The translations under genes and the position numbers were made by a program. Shown here one piece after another: positions 8,817 through 18,283 of a DNA stretch of 64,000 nucleotides (position 1 is its first letter; each line of letters begins with the position of its first letter). The DNA is from Oscillospiraceae bacterium (lineage in GTDB: Bacteria > Bacillota > Clostridia > Oscillospirales > Oscillospiraceae): contig JAHHSJ010000002.1 in NCBI GenBank assembly GCA_020025295.1, positions 1 to 64,000 of the forward strand, read 5' to 3'. Below the pieces are notes generated by a model. The model did no database searches and had not been told where the DNA came from. It saw only the letters and a program-made list of their open reading frames with translations.

Positions 8817-10019
8817 ATGGCTAAAATTTCCATGCTCACTCCTCTTGTGGAGATGGACGGCGACGAGATGACTCGTGTGCTGTGGAGCATCATCAAAGAA
8901 GAACTGATTTGTCCCTTCGTGGACTTGAAAACGGAATATTATGATCTGGGCCTGAAGCATCGTGACGAAACGAACGATCAGGTCACAGTGGATTCCGCCA
9001 ACGCCACCAAGAAATACGGCGTGGCTGTGAAGTGCGCCACCATCACCCCCAACGCCCAGCGTGTGGAGGAGTACAATCTGAAGAAAATGTGGCCCTCCCC
9101 CAACGGAACCATCCGTGCTATGCTGGACGGCACCGTGTTCCGTGCCCCCATTCTGGTCAAGGGCATTGAACCCTGCGTCAAGAACTGGAAGAAGCCCATT
9201 ACCCTCGCCCGTCACGCCTACGGCGATGTGTATAAGAACACCGAACTGATTATCCCCGGCCCCGGCAAGGTGGAGCTGGTCTACACCGCCGCTGACGGCA
9301 CCGAGACCCGCAAGCTGGTCCACGACTACACCACCCCCGGTGTGGCTCAGGCCATGCACAACCTGAATCCCTCCATCGAGAGCTTTGCCCGCAGCTGCTT
9401 TGAGTTTGCCCTGTCCACCAAGCAGGACCTGTGGTTCGCCACCAAGGACACCATCTCCAAGCAGTATGACCACACCTTCAAGGATATTTTTGCCGAGATT
9501 TACGAGAAGGAGTACAAGGACAAGTTCGCTTCTGCCGGCATTACCTACTTCTACACCCTGATCGACGACGCCGTGGCCCGTGTCATGAAGGCCGAGGGCG
9601 GCTTTATCTGGGCCTGCAAGAACTACGACGGCGATGTGATGAGCGACATGGTCTCCTCCGCCTTCGGCAGCCTTGCCATGATGACCAGCGTGCTGGTTTC
9701 TCCCCACGGCTACTTCGAGTATGAGGCCGCCCACGGCACCGTGCAGCGCCACTACTACAAGCATCTGGCCGGCGAGGAAACCTCCACCAACTCCGTGGCC
9801 ACCATCTTCGCTTGGTCCGGTGCGCTCCGCAAGCGTGGTGAGCTGGACAACCTGCCCGACCTGATGGACTTTGCCGATCGGCTGGAGCAGGCCACGCTGA
9901 ACACCATCGCTCAGGGCAAGATGACCAAGGATCTGGCTCTCATCACCACCCTGCCGGAGGTCACTGTACTCAACAGCCGTGACTTCATTCTGGCCATCCG
10001 GGAACAGCTGGAAGCCTGA
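8817..10019 (+). CDS. icd: NADP-dependent isocitrate dehydrogenase
   Basis: The 400-residue protein belongs to the homodimeric IDH group that also contains the eukaryotic cytosolic and mitochondrial enzymes. It shows [11 protein letters not shown] near the N terminus, the substrate-binding block [19 protein letters not shown] and the nucleotide-binding [14 protein letters not shown]. It oxidatively decarboxylates isocitrate to 2-oxoglutarate and supplies NADPH and the carbon skeleton for glutamate. The frame is open upstream, but the promoter at 8758-8786 and the family N terminus select the ATG at 8817. No aconitase or citrate synthase gene is adjacent. Confidence 0.95.
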   Translation: MAKISMLTPLVEMDGDEMTRVLWSIIKEELICPFVDLKTEYYDLGLKHRDETNDQVTVDSANATKKYGVAVKCATITPNAQRVEEYNLKKMWPSPNGTIRAMLDGTVFRAPILVKGIEPCVKNWKKPITLARHAYGDVYKNTELIIPGPGKVELVYTAADGTETRKLVHDYTTPGVAQAMHNLNPSIESFARSCFEFALSTKQDLWFATKDTISKQYDHTFKDIFAEIYEKEYKDKFASAGITYFYTLIDDAVARVMKAEGGFIWACKNYDGDVMSDMVSSAFGSLAMMTSVLVSPHGYFEYEAAHGTVQRHYYKHLAGEETSTNSVATIFAWSGALRKRGELDNLPDLMDFADRLEQATLNTIAQGKMTKDLALITTLPEVTVLNSRDFILAIREQLEA

Positions 10020-10036
10020 TTTCCCACAATCGTTCC

Positions 10037-10064
10037 ACAAACCGCCGCAATTGCGGCGGTTTGT
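10037..10064 (+). terminator. Terminator after icd
   Basis: A perfect 14-bp inverted repeat (ACAAACCGCCGCAA with TTGCGGCGGTTTGT) runs into TTTTTA. Confidence 0.85.
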
Positions 10065-10155
10065 TTTTTATCGTCATAAATTTTTAATGGAATTTCACTG
10101 TCTTATTTCTTCTTCCTGTGTTAACATAAAGGGAGTAAGATCGGAGGTAAGATCC

Positions 10156-10851
10156 ATGAATACGATCCTTGTTTGTGATGATGAGCGGGACATCGTCTCC
10201 GCAATTCGCATTTATCTCACCGGAGAGGGCTATCAGGTGCTGGAAGCCTACTCCGGACTGGAAGCACTGGATGTGCTGAACAAGCACCGGGTGGATTTGG
10301 TTCTGATGGACATTATGATGCCCCAGATGGACGGTTTGACTGCTGTGGCGAAAATCCGTGAAACCCGAAATGTGCCGGTCATCTTCCTGACTGCAAAAAG
10401 TGAAGACGGCGATATGGTGGAAAGCTTCAACGCCGGCGGTGATGACTATATCACCAAGCCCTTCAACCCGGTGGAGCTGTGCGCCCGGGTGCGGAGTCAT
10501 CTGCGCCGCTACACCCAGCTGGGCGGCATTCCCCAGTCCGATTCCGTGATGCGGGTGGGCAACATCGAGCTGGACGACACCAGTAAGACCGTCACCGTGG
10601 ACGGCGATCTCATCAGCCTGACTCCGCTGGAATACAGCATCCTCAAGCTGCTGATGGAAACCCCCGGCAAGGTGTTTTCCAGCGATGAAATCTACCGCAG
10701 TGTCTGGAAGGACACCCCCTACGGTGCCAACGCCACCGTGGCAGTCCACATCCGCCACCTGCGGGAGAAGCTGGAGATTGACCCTGCCAATCCCCGTTAC
10801 CTGAAGGTGCTCTGGGGCCACGGCTATAAGATGGAAGCCAGCGAAGGATGA
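10156..10851 (+). CDS. OmpR-family response regulator
   Basis: The 231-residue protein has a receiver domain (residues 3-118) with the acidic pocket CDDE, phospho-acceptor Asp52 in LVLMDIMMPQMDG, and the conserved Lys in YITKPFNP. A C-terminal winged-helix DNA-binding domain (about 130-228) contains LTPLEYSILKLLMETPG and HIRHLREKLE. It starts at the ATG at 10156 behind GGAGGT. It overlaps the kinase gene by 4 bp (ATGA), so the pair is co-translated. The overall form resembles VanR/PhoP-type regulators of envelope processes, but target genes cannot be read from the sequence. Confidence 0.95.
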   Translation: MNTILVCDDERDIVSAIRIYLTGEGYQVLEAYSGLEALDVLNKHRVDLVLMDIMMPQMDGLTAVAKIRETRNVPVIFLTAKSEDGDMVESFNAGGDDYITKPFNPVELCARVRSHLRRYTQLGGIPQSDSVMRVGNIELDDTSKTVTVDGDLISLTPLEYSILKLLMETPGKVFSSDEIYRSVWKDTPYGANATVAVHIRHLREKLEIDPANPRYLKVLWGHGYKMEASEG

Positions 10852-12896
10852 AGCTGTACTACCATCCCTTTGCCAAATTTATGGCAGGGCTGCTGGCCAT
10901 TGCCAGCCTGACGGCCTGTACCCTCAGTCTGATCTGCATCAACACCCTGTCCCGCTACAATTCCTACGATGCCGACAGCACCGGCCAATCTCTTGTGGAG
11001 GACCTCTACTACGAGGACATCCTCACTGACATGAATGCTGCCTCGGACTACTATTCGCTGCTTCTGGTGAATGAGCCTTGGACCAAGGACATCATCTCCG
11101 AGTACGAAGCCGCTTTTTCCGGGGAGAAAACCAACTTTTTCTTCACTATTTCGGACTTTGACACCGGTGAAATCCTCCTGAAGAACTACCAGGACGACTA
11201 TGCCGCCTATGTCCGGCGGGATTATTTTGTCACCCCCGCCAACTACTTCGACCATTACAGCGAATACTACTACACGGAATACAACGACAGCTATGTGGAT
11301 CATTTCGGCAATGAGATCGACTCCCAATCGGTCATTCCGGCCGCCGAAGCGTTGGAGGATGCGGAGCCGGTCCATATTATGATGGTGGGCCATGTCCGGA
11401 AGGATCTGAACCAGATTCCTGCCGACAAGTACGCTGCCGCCGCCAATGTGGCCTACTTCCTCTACACAAACCGCTTCACCTTTCTGATCTGCGCCGCCAT
11501 CAGTGCGCTGCTGTTTTTGAATTTCCTGATTTTCCTGCTCTACGGTGCCGGCCGGCACAAGGATTCCAATGAGGTCTATCTCCGGCTTGCAGACCGGGTG
11601 CCGCTGGATGTGTTCCTGCTGCTGATGGGCGGATTGGGCTCGCTAGGTGCCAGCTTGTTCTACGCCGGCTTCCGCAGCACCCTCTACACCGTCCCCACCA
11701 AGGATTCCCTCATCACATGGGGTCTGTTTGTGCTGGGGGCAAACACCCTGCTGGTGCTGATCCTCAATTCCATTGCGGTGCGTGTCCGGGCCAAAACCCT
11801 GTGGCAGAACACCCTGCTGCGCCGCTTTCTGGTGCTGTTCCGCCGGCCTGCCCGGTATCTGGGGCAACTCTTCCTGCGGCTGCCTGCCATTTGGCGCACC
11901 CTGCTCCTCTGCTGTGTGTTCCTCGGAGCGGAAGTCTTTGCCGTCTCTCAGGTCTACTGGCTGGGCTCCTTTGTCCCGGTGGTGATCTTGACGGTGGTGC
12001 TGCTGTTTGTCATTTTGTCCTCCGCCATTCACTTCAATCAGCTGCGCAAGGGCTGCTTTGCCATTGCCGACGGCGATTTGGATTACCGGGTGGACACCTC
12101 CTATATGCCCTCGGACTTCCGTGCCCACGGTGAGGCCCTCAACCGCATCGGCGCCGGCATTTCCGGTGCCGTGGAGGAGCGGCTGAAGTCGGAGCTGTTC
12201 AAAACTGAGCTCATCACCAATGTGTCCCACGACCTGAAAACGCCCCTCACCAGCATTGTCAACTATGTGGACCTGCTGAGCAAGACCGACCTGCCGGAGG
12301 ACGCCCGCAGCTATCTGGAGGTACTCCAGCGGCAGAGCCACCGGCTGCGCAAGCTCACCGAAGATCTGGTCGAGGCCTCGAAGGCGTCCACAGGCAATCT
12401 GCCGGTGGATATTGTGCCCATCGCTCTGGGCGAGCTGGTGGGACAGGTTGCCGGCGAGTACGAGGACCGCTTTGCCCGGGCGCAGCTGATACCGGTGCTG
12501 CAAATGCCGGATGCGCCGGTGACCGTGTTGGGTGACGGCCGCTATCTCTGGCGTATTCTGGACAATCTGCTGAGCAATGTGTGCAAGTACGCTCTTGCCG
12601 GAACCCGTGTGTATATGTTCGCCAGCGTAGAGGAGAACACGGTGGTCATCACCGTGAAAAACATCTCCCGGGACGCCCTTTCCACCACGCCGGAACAGCT
12701 GATGGAACGCTTTGTCCGAGGGGATGCCTCCCGAAACACGGAGGGCAGCGGACTGGGTCTGTCCATCGCCAGCAGCCTTGCTGAGCTGATGAACGGCAAG
12801 CTGACCCTGTCCATTGACGGCGACCTGTTCAAAGCAGAGCTGCGTATGCCTGCCGCTCCCACTCCTGAAATCGAACCGACCGAGCCTGCCCCCTGA
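10848..12896 (+). CDS. Membrane sensor histidine kinase with multi-TM sensor module
   Basis: The 682-residue kinase partners the preceding response regulator. An N-terminal membrane segment (about 5-30) leads to an external domain of about 165 residues. This is unusually rich in Tyr and Asp (DYYSL, YSEYYYTEYNDSY). About five further membrane segments lie between residues 200 and 395. A HisKA domain carries the phospho-accepting His461 in NVSHDLKTPLTS. The ATPase domain has an N box (DNLLSNVCKYA) and a G box (GSGLGLSIA). The stop codon lies inside the stem of a terminator. The stimulus is unknown. The extra membrane helices suggest it senses the membrane or works with a membrane partner. Confidence 0.93.
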   Translation: MKLYYHPFAKFMAGLLAIASLTACTLSLICINTLSRYNSYDADSTGQSLVEDLYYEDILTDMNAASDYYSLLLVNEPWTKDIISEYEAAFSGEKTNFFFTISDFDTGEILLKNYQDDYAAYVRRDYFVTPANYFDHYSEYYYTEYNDSYVDHFGNEIDSQSVIPAAEALEDAEPVHIMMVGHVRKDLNQIPADKYAAAANVAYFLYTNRFTFLICAAISALLFLNFLIFLLYGAGRHKDSNEVYLRLADRVPLDVFLLLMGGLGSLGASLFYAGFRSTLYTVPTKDSLITWGLFVLGANTLLVLILNSIAVRVRAKTLWQNTLLRRFLVLFRRPARYLGQLFLRLPAIWRTLLLCCVFLGAEVFAVSQVYWLGSFVPVVILTVVLLFVILSSAIHFNQLRKGCFAIADGDLDYRVDTSYMPSDFRAHGEALNRIGAGISGAVEERLKSELFKTELITNVSHDLKTPLTSIVNYVDLLSKTDLPEDARSYLEVLQRQSHRLRKLTEDLVEASKASTGNLPVDIVPIALGELVGQVAGEYEDRFARAQLIPVLQMPDAPVTVLGDGRYLWRILDNLLSNVCKYALAGTRVYMFASVEENTVVITVKNISRDALSTTPEQLMERFVRGDASRNTEGSGLGLSIASSLAELMNGKLTLSIDGDLFKAELRMPAAPTPEIEPTEPAP

Positions 12897-12910
12897 CGGG
12901 GCGGCTCGGT
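12879..12910 (+). terminator. Terminator overlapping the end of the kinase gene
   Basis: ACCGAGCCTGCCCC pairs with GGGGCGGCTCGGT with one bulge. The stop codon (12894-12896) is in the loop, and CTTTCTGTTG follows. Confidence 0.7.
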
Positions 12911-12986
12911 CTTTCTGTTGTTCCCGGGGTTTGAGTTCGTCCTGTTTGGGCTACACTGACGGTATCTCAAGAACCGGGGGTACACT

Positions 12987-15401
12987 ATGGCACAACAGGA
13001 ACTCAATCGTCAGGCGCAGCAGATTCTGCGCCTTGCCAGACAGGAATCGGTCCGTCTGGGACACGGCTATGTGGGTACGGAGCATCTGCTTCTTGCCGCA
13101 ATCAAGGTACCCGACAGTTCTGCCCAGACCCTGCTCCGCTCCGTCGGAACCGAAGTCAGCGCATTGGAAACCGCCGTGGCGGTGCTGGTAGGCATCGGCT
13201 CCCACGGCTGTCCCCCCTGTCAGGGGCTGACCGACCACGGGCGGCAGTGCATTGAACTGGCGGTGCAGGAATCCCTGAGCCGGGGCAGCACCTGCGTCAC
13301 CGCCGACCACCTGTTCCTCGCCCTGCTGCGGCGCAAGGACACTATGGCCGGGCGGATGCTGCTGACCTCCGGCTGCGATCTGGACGCCTTGTATCGTCAG
13401 GCCGCCGCCGCACTGGGCGAAGGCGGCGGAGCCATGTCCTTCCGCTCCAAGCCCAAGGAACCGGACCCCATCCTCCAATCCCGGCTGCTGGAGCAGTACT
13501 CCAAAGACCTCACCCGCTGTGCCGCTCAGGGGGAACTGGACCCGGTGGCCGGGCGGACGCAGGAGCTGGAACGCATGATGGAAATTCTCTGTCGGCGCAC
13601 CAAAAACAACCCCATTCTGCTGGGCGACCCCGGCGTGGGCAAGACTGCAATGGCAGAGGCCCTTGCCCAGAAAATTGCCGACGGGACAGTGCCGGAGCCG
13701 CTTCGGGGACTGCGTATTCTCACGCTGGACCTCTCCTCGGTGATTGCCGGCACCAAGTACCGGGGTGAATTTGAGGACCGCCTGCGTAAAATCCTCAAGG
13801 AAGTCAAGCGGCTGGAGCATACGGTGCTGTTTTTGGACGAAGTCCATACTCTGGTGGGCGCAGGCAGTGCGGAAGGTGCCATTGATGCCGCCAACCTGCT
13901 GAAACCGGCCCTTGGGCGAGGGGAAATTCAAATCATCGGTGCCACCACCCAAGAGGAATACCGCAAATTTATCTGCAAAGACCCGGCGCTGGAACGCCGC
14001 TTCCAGCCCATCTATCTGGAGCCGCCCACCCCCGGTGAGTCCATTGCCATTCTCCGTCTGCTGCGGCCCCGATACGAGGCCCACCACCATGTCGTCATCA
14101 CCGACGCCGCCCTGCGTGCCGCCGTTCGGCTGTCCCAGCGCTATCTCCCCGACCGCTTTCTCCCGGACAAGGCCATTGATCTGATGGACGAAGCCGCCGC
14201 CCGGGTGCGCATCCGGGGTCAGGTCGAGCCGGAAGAAATCCGTCTGCTGGAACAGCGCCACAAGCAGGCCGCCCATGCACTGGAGCAGGCGGTGGCTCAT
14301 CAGGACTTTGAGCAGGCCGCCCAACTGCGGGATGCGGAGGAAAACTTCCTCCGCCAGTGGACCGAAGCACGCAAGGAATGGGCTGCCAGCGATGAGGCCA
14401 GCCAGCTCCGGGTTGAGGAAGAGGACATCGCCGCCGTGCTGAGCTGCTGGACCGGCATCCCGGTGAACCGCATCACGGAGCAGGAGGCATCCCGGCTGAT
14501 GACGCTGGAGCAGACCCTGAACCGCCGCATTGTGGGTCAGCATTCCGGTGTAGCTGCCCTCGCCTCTGCCATCCGCCGCAGCCGCTCCGGCTTGCAGGAG
14601 GAAAACCGCCCGGTAGGCTCTTTTCTCTTCGCCGGACCCTCCGGTGTGGGCAAAACCGAGCTGAGCCGCACGCTGGCAAAGGCTCTCTTCGGCAGTGAAA
14701 ACGCCCTCATTCGGCTGGATATGTCAGAATTTTCCGAAGGACACAGCGTGTCCCGGCTGATTGGCTCTCCTCCGGGGTATGTGGGGCATGAGGAAGGCGG
14801 TCAGCTCACCGAGAGCATCCGCAAGCACCCCTACTCCGTGGTGCTGTTCGACGAGCTGGAAAAGGCCAACGATCAGGTGTGGAACCTGCTGCTGCAAATT
14901 CTGGAGGACGGATTTCTCACCGACAGTCAGGGCAAAAAGGCGGATTTCCGCAACGCCGTTCTCATTCTGACCTCCAATTTGGGCAGCCAGTCCGCCGTGC
15001 CGCTGGGCTTTGGCAAGGAGGACCCGGAGGACTATGCCCGGCAGGTGGATCGGGCGCTGCGAAACACCTTCCGCCCGGAATTTCTCAACCGTCTGGATGA
15101 AATCATCTGCTTCACCCCCCTCTCCTCCGACGAGGTATCGGAAATTGCAAAGCGGATGGTGCATCAGTTCTCCGACCGCCTGTCCCACATGGGCATTTCC
15201 CTCTCCGTGGACGAGGACGCCTATCCCCTGATGGCCCAGCAGGGTTATGACCGGCAGTATGGCGCACGACCGCTGCGCCGCTATCTCCGCCGTCAGGTGG
15301 AAAATCCTGCCGCCCAACTGCTGCTGGACGGCACCCTCAAGTCCGGTCAGACCCTGAAGGTGGGCTGTGACCAAAACGGCATCCATCTGGATGTGGTGTG
15401 A
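12987..15401 (+). CDS. clpC: ClpC-type AAA+ unfoldase
   Basis: The 804-residue protein has the full class I Clp architecture. A double Clp N domain spans about 1-145. AAA-1 has Walker A GDPGVGKT (near 213) and Walker B VLFLDEVHTL. A UVR-like coiled middle region (EQAVAHQDFEQAAQLRDAEE, near 435) follows. AAA-2 has Walker A GPSGVGKT (near 550) and VVLFDELEKA. An LGF tripeptide (SAVPLGFGKED) sits where ClpP-docking loops occur, so it probably feeds unfolded proteins to ClpP. Unlike the usual Firmicutes clpC operon there is no ctsR, mcsA or mcsB beside it, so adaptor use and heat-shock control are uncertain. Confidence 0.92.
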   Translation: MAQQELNRQAQQILRLARQESVRLGHGYVGTEHLLLAAIKVPDSSAQTLLRSVGTEVSALETAVAVLVGIGSHGCPPCQGLTDHGRQCIELAVQESLSRGSTCVTADHLFLALLRRKDTMAGRMLLTSGCDLDALYRQAAAALGEGGGAMSFRSKPKEPDPILQSRLLEQYSKDLTRCAAQGELDPVAGRTQELERMMEILCRRTKNNPILLGDPGVGKTAMAEALAQKIADGTVPEPLRGLRILTLDLSSVIAGTKYRGEFEDRLRKILKEVKRLEHTVLFLDEVHTLVGAGSAEGAIDAANLLKPALGRGEIQIIGATTQEEYRKFICKDPALERRFQPIYLEPPTPGESIAILRLLRPRYEAHHHVVITDAALRAAVRLSQRYLPDRFLPDKAIDLMDEAAARVRIRGQVEPEEIRLLEQRHKQAAHALEQAVAHQDFEQAAQLRDAEENFLRQWTEARKEWAASDEASQLRVEEEDIAAVLSCWTGIPVNRITEQEASRLMTLEQTLNRRIVGQHSGVAALASAIRRSRSGLQEENRPVGSFLFAGPSGVGKTELSRTLAKALFGSENALIRLDMSEFSEGHSVSRLIGSPPGYVGHEEGGQLTESIRKHPYSVVLFDELEKANDQVWNLLLQILEDGFLTDSQGKKADFRNAVLILTSNLGSQSAVPLGFGKEDPEDYARQVDRALRNTFRPEFLNRLDEIICFTPLSSDEVSEIAKRMVHQFSDRLSHMGISLSVDEDAYPLMAQQGYDRQYGARPLRRYLRRQVENPAAQLLLDGTLKSGQTLKVGCDQNGIHLDVV

Positions 15402-15434
15402 CAATATCAGATACTTTTCCACACTCAAACCGGA

Positions 15435-15470
15435 AAAAAGCAGCGGTCACTGCCGTGACCGCTGCTTTTT
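15435..15470 (+). terminator. Terminator after clpC
   Basis: AGCAGCGGTCAC (15439-15450) pairs perfectly with GTGACCGCTGCT (15455-15466), flanked by AAAA and TTTTT. Confidence 0.9.
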
Positions 15471-15483
15471 CCCTCTTCTGGGG

Positions 15484-15511
15484 TTGTATTTTCGGTGCAA
15501 TGTGCTATCAT
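15484..15511 (+). promoter_or_regulatory. Promoter for the ElbB-like gene
   Basis: TTGTAT (15484-15489), a 16-bp spacer and TATCAT (15506-15511) lie 34 bp before the ATG. Confidence 0.55.
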
Positions 15512-15545
15512 TTCCACAACATCACATCAGAAAGGAGAACTAAGG

Positions 15546-16118
15546 ATGAACAGCTTAGTTTTGCTGGCCGGCTGCGGTCTGGGCGATGGCTCCTGCATCG
15601 AAGAAGTGATTTTGACTTATCTCGCTCTGGAAAAACATCACTGTCCCTATCAGCCCGTGGCTCAGCCCATGTCTGTCCCGTCGATCGACCACGCTTCGGA
15701 GGAAGTGGGTGAAATGCGGGATGTGTTCACCGAGTCCGCCCGCATCGGTCGGGGCCGCCTGATGCCGCTGGACCGTGTGCGTCCGGAGGACTTTGACGCA
15801 CTGATTCTCCCCGGCGGCATGGGCCTGATTGCCAATTACAGCGAGGAAGCCGCCGTCAAGACGCTGATGGAAGCCTTCCTCCGGCAGGGCAAGCCCATCG
15901 CCACTATGTGCGCCGGTATCGATTTTCTGCGTGGACGGTTGGGCAAAGACCTCCTGCAAACCGAGTGCCGCTCCCTTGCCCCCACTTCCTTCTGTCACGA
16001 CGCAGAGCGAAACATCTACTACACCCCGGCATTCCGCTGCCCTGCAAACCTCTGTGAGGTGCAGGAGGGCATTGAGCGGATGGTTGCAGCGATGGCTGCC
16101 AGCGTGGCACAGGCATAA
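15546..16118 (+). CDS. ElbB-like DJ-1/PfpI superfamily protein
   Basis: The 190-residue protein resembles the ElbB/GatD2-type branch of the DJ-1/PfpI fold. Its N terminus (LLAGCGLGDGSCIEE) matches the xSGCGVxDGxEIHE pattern of that group. LILPGGMGLIANYS is the oxyanion region, and Cys122 in ATMCAGIDF is in the nucleophile-elbow position. ElbB homologues have been reported with weak glyoxalase activity, and the true role is not settled. The ATG at 15546 follows AAGGAGAACTAAGG. It probably shares a transcript with the acetyltransferase gene 33 bp downstream, since no terminator separates them. Confidence 0.8.
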   Translation: MNSLVLLAGCGLGDGSCIEEVILTYLALEKHHCPYQPVAQPMSVPSIDHASEEVGEMRDVFTESARIGRGRLMPLDRVRPEDFDALILPGGMGLIANYSEEAAVKTLMEAFLRQGKPIATMCAGIDFLRGRLGKDLLQTECRSLAPTSFCHDAERNIYYTPAFRCPANLCEVQEGIERMVAAMAASVAQA

Positions 16119-16151
16119 CGCAACTCAAACCCACGGCATGGAGGTACTGCA

Positions 16152-16637
16152 ATGGACCACATTGAATTTGTCCCGGTAAAGGAATCCGAAGTCGGTCTGA
16201 TTGGCCAGCTTCGTCAAAAAGCGTGGTCAGTCACTTATCGCGGCATTTACCCCGATGAAATGTTGGAGAAATTCGACTATGACTGGCACAGAGAACGGGA
16301 TCTCATACGCATCCGAAATCCCCGGTTCCACCACTATTTCATCCAGAGAATCGGCCGATCGGTCGGCTATCTGACGCTGAAAGAGGACACTATTCTGCTC
16401 ATTTACTCCCTCTATCTGCTGCCGGAGGCGCAAAAGCAGGGCATCGGCAAACAGGCCTTCTCCTTTGTGGCTGATTTTTGCGCCCAGCGCAATCTGCAGG
16501 AGTTTTCCTGCCACTGTCAGCCGGACAACACCAACGCCATGGACTTTTATCGTCACATGGGCGGAGCGATCGTTGACCGTGACGAAGGAAACGAGGAACG
16601 CTGGCAGGACACGGTGGTATTCCGGTTCAATGTGTAA
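16152..16637 (+). CDS. GNAT family N-acetyltransferase
   Basis: The 161-residue protein is a single GNAT domain. The acetyl-CoA pyrophosphate-binding motif A is visible in YLLPEAQKQGIGKQAF (QKQGIG). A C-terminal motif B region (NTNAMDFYRHMGGAIV) is typical of the family. The first residues (VKESEVGLIGQLRQKAWSVTYRGIYP) fit a substrate-recognition helix found in many small-molecule and peptide GNATs. The acceptor cannot be inferred. It follows the ElbB-like gene with a GGAGG ribosome binding site and ends at a strong bidirectional terminator. Confidence 0.88.
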   Translation: MDHIEFVPVKESEVGLIGQLRQKAWSVTYRGIYPDEMLEKFDYDWHRERDLIRIRNPRFHHYFIQRIGRSVGYLTLKEDTILLIYSLYLLPEAQKQGIGKQAFSFVADFCAQRNLQEFSCHCQPDNTNAMDFYRHMGGAIVDRDEGNEERWQDTVVFRFNV

Positions 16638-16640
16638 TAA

Positions 16641-16673
16641 AAACCCCGGTGTGCGGATGCACACCGGGGTTTT
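16641..16673 (+). terminator. Terminator between converging genes
   Basis: AAACCCCGGTGTGC pairs with GCACACCGGGGTTT. T and A tracts on both sides suit termination of both the acetyltransferase (+) and symporter (-) transcripts. Confidence 0.85.
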
Positions 16674-16688
16674 TCGGTTTCTTTTCGT

Positions 16689-18215
16689 TCAGTTCTGCAT
16701 CGCTTTCACCGCATCAAACTCGTCGGTGATCTCCTTGCCGGGTGCCGGGGTGAGCAGACTCACCACCACGATGAGCAGCAGGCTCACCAGGAAGGCGGGC
16801 AGCAGCTCATAAATGTCCCACACGCCGCCCAGAGGACGGACGACGAACTTCCACAGGAACACCATGCATCCGCCGCCGAGCATACCGGCCAGTGCGCCCC
16901 AGCGGTTGGCACGGCGCCAGAACAGGGCACAGAGTACCACCGCACCGAAGGTACCGCCAAAGCCGGCCCACGCAAAGGACACGATGGAAAACACCGAGGA
17001 AGCAGGGTCTCTTGCCAAAACCACGCCGATGGCAGAGATGACCACCAAGGTCACACGAGCCACCACCATGCTTCTTTTCTTGCTCATCTTCAGGCCCAGC
17101 ACACCGTGGAGGATGTTTTCGGACACGGAGGAGGAGGCTGCCAGAAGCTGGCTGTCACAGGTGGACATGGTGCAGGCCAGAATACCTGCCATGACCACGC
17201 CTGCCAGCAGGGCCGGCAGGAAACCAAAGGAGGACAGCCGTCCGGCGATGGCGATGAGGATACGCTCGGAGTCTGCCACCCCGTCAATGGCGCCGGCATT
17301 TACCATGCCAAGGCCCAGCACACCCAGCAGCACCGCCACAGCCATGGCGACTACCACCCAGATGGTGCCCACACGGCGGCTGACCTTCAGCTTGGAGGGG
17401 TCTTCAATGCCCATGAAGCGGAGCATGATATGGGGCATACCGAAGTAGCCCAGACCCCACGCCAGCGTAGAAACAATGGACAGGAAGCCGTAGGGCTGAG
17501 CGCCTGCCGCCTGATGGGTCTGAGTCAGGGAGAGAAAGCCCTCCAGACCGGACACATAGTCCACCACCGGAGAAATGCCGCCGGCCTGCATCAGGCTGAA
17601 CACCATCACCACGAGAAGTGCCGCGCTCATCACGATGGACTGGACAAAGTCGGTGGTAGAGGCCGCCAAAAAGCCGCCCATGGCGGTATATGCCACGATC
17701 ACCACAGCAGACACGATCATCGCCGTCAGATAATCCACCCCGAAGAGGCTGGAGAACAGCTTGCCGCAGGCGGCAAAGCCGGAGGCGGTGTAGGGGATGA
17801 AGAAAATCACGATCACCAAGGCGGAAATGCCCATCAGCAGGTGGCTGTGGTCATGGAATCGGTTTTCAAAGAAGTCGGGGACGGTGACGCTGTCCTTGGC
17901 TACGGCGGAGTAGTGGCGCAGCCGCTTTGCCACCAGCAGCCAGTTCAGGTAGGTGCCCAGTGCCAGACCGGCTGCCGTCCAGAAGGCGCTGCAAATGCCG
18001 CTGGCGTAGGCCAGACCGGGCAGTCCCATCAGCAGCCAGGAGGACATATCACTGGCCTCAGCACTCATAGCGGTCACATACGGGCCTAGAGACCGACCGC
18101 CCAGATAGAACTCGTCGGCACTGTTGCTGGCCTTGGTATAACGAAATCCCAGCAGCAGCATACCGCCGAGATAAACGGTAATTGCAATGATATTTCCCAG
18201 CAGCGAAAGGGACAT
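16689..18215 (-). CDS. Sodium/solute symporter, PutP-like
   Basis: The 508-residue membrane protein belongs to the sodium:solute symporter family and most resembles Na+/proline symporters. It has about 13 hydrophobic segments. Family blocks include TVYLGGMLLLGFRYTK at the N terminus, ADEFYLGGRSLGP, SAEASDMSSWLLMGLPG near residue 55 (Na+ and substrate site in PutP), and SFAWAGFGGTFGAVVL late in the protein. The start is the ATG at 18215, which has a moderate AAGAAGTGAG ribosome binding site and a promoter about 30 bp upstream. An upstream in-frame extension would begin before that promoter. A TetR-family gene lies upstream on the same strand and may regulate it. Proline as substrate is likely but not proven. 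Confidence 0.88.
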   Translation of the reverse strand: MSLSLLGNIIAITVYLGGMLLLGFRYTKASNSADEFYLGGRSLGPYVTAMSAEASDMSSWLLMGLPGLAYASGICSAFWTAAGLALGTYLNWLLVAKRLRHYSAVAKDSVTVPDFFENRFHDHSHLLMGISALVIVIFFIPYTASGFAACGKLFSSLFGVDYLTAMIVSAVVIVAYTAMGGFLAASTTDFVQSIVMSAALLVVMVFSLMQAGGISPVVDYVSGLEGFLSLTQTHQAAGAQPYGFLSIVSTLAWGLGYFGMPHIMLRFMGIEDPSKLKVSRRVGTIWVVVAMAVAVLLGVLGLGMVNAGAIDGVADSERILIAIAGRLSSFGFLPALLAGVVMAGILACTMSTCDSQLLAASSSVSENILHGVLGLKMSKKRSMVVARVTLVVISAIGVVLARDPASSVFSIVSFAWAGFGGTFGAVVLCALFWRRANRWGALAGMLGGGCMVFLWKFVVRPLGGVWDIYELLPAFLVSLLLIVVVSLLTPAPGKEITDEFDAVKAMQN

Positions 18216-18246
18216 TTCACTCACTTCTTTCTCGTAATGTGGGTTC

Positions 18247-18275
18247 ACTATACCAGAGCAAATACTAGAACGCAA
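18247..18275 (-). promoter_or_regulatory. Sigma-A promoter for the symporter gene
   Basis: On the - strand TTGCGT (18275-18270), a 17-bp spacer and TATAGT (18252-18247) precede the ATG at 18215. Confidence 0.7.
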
Positions 18276-18283
18276 CACAGAAT

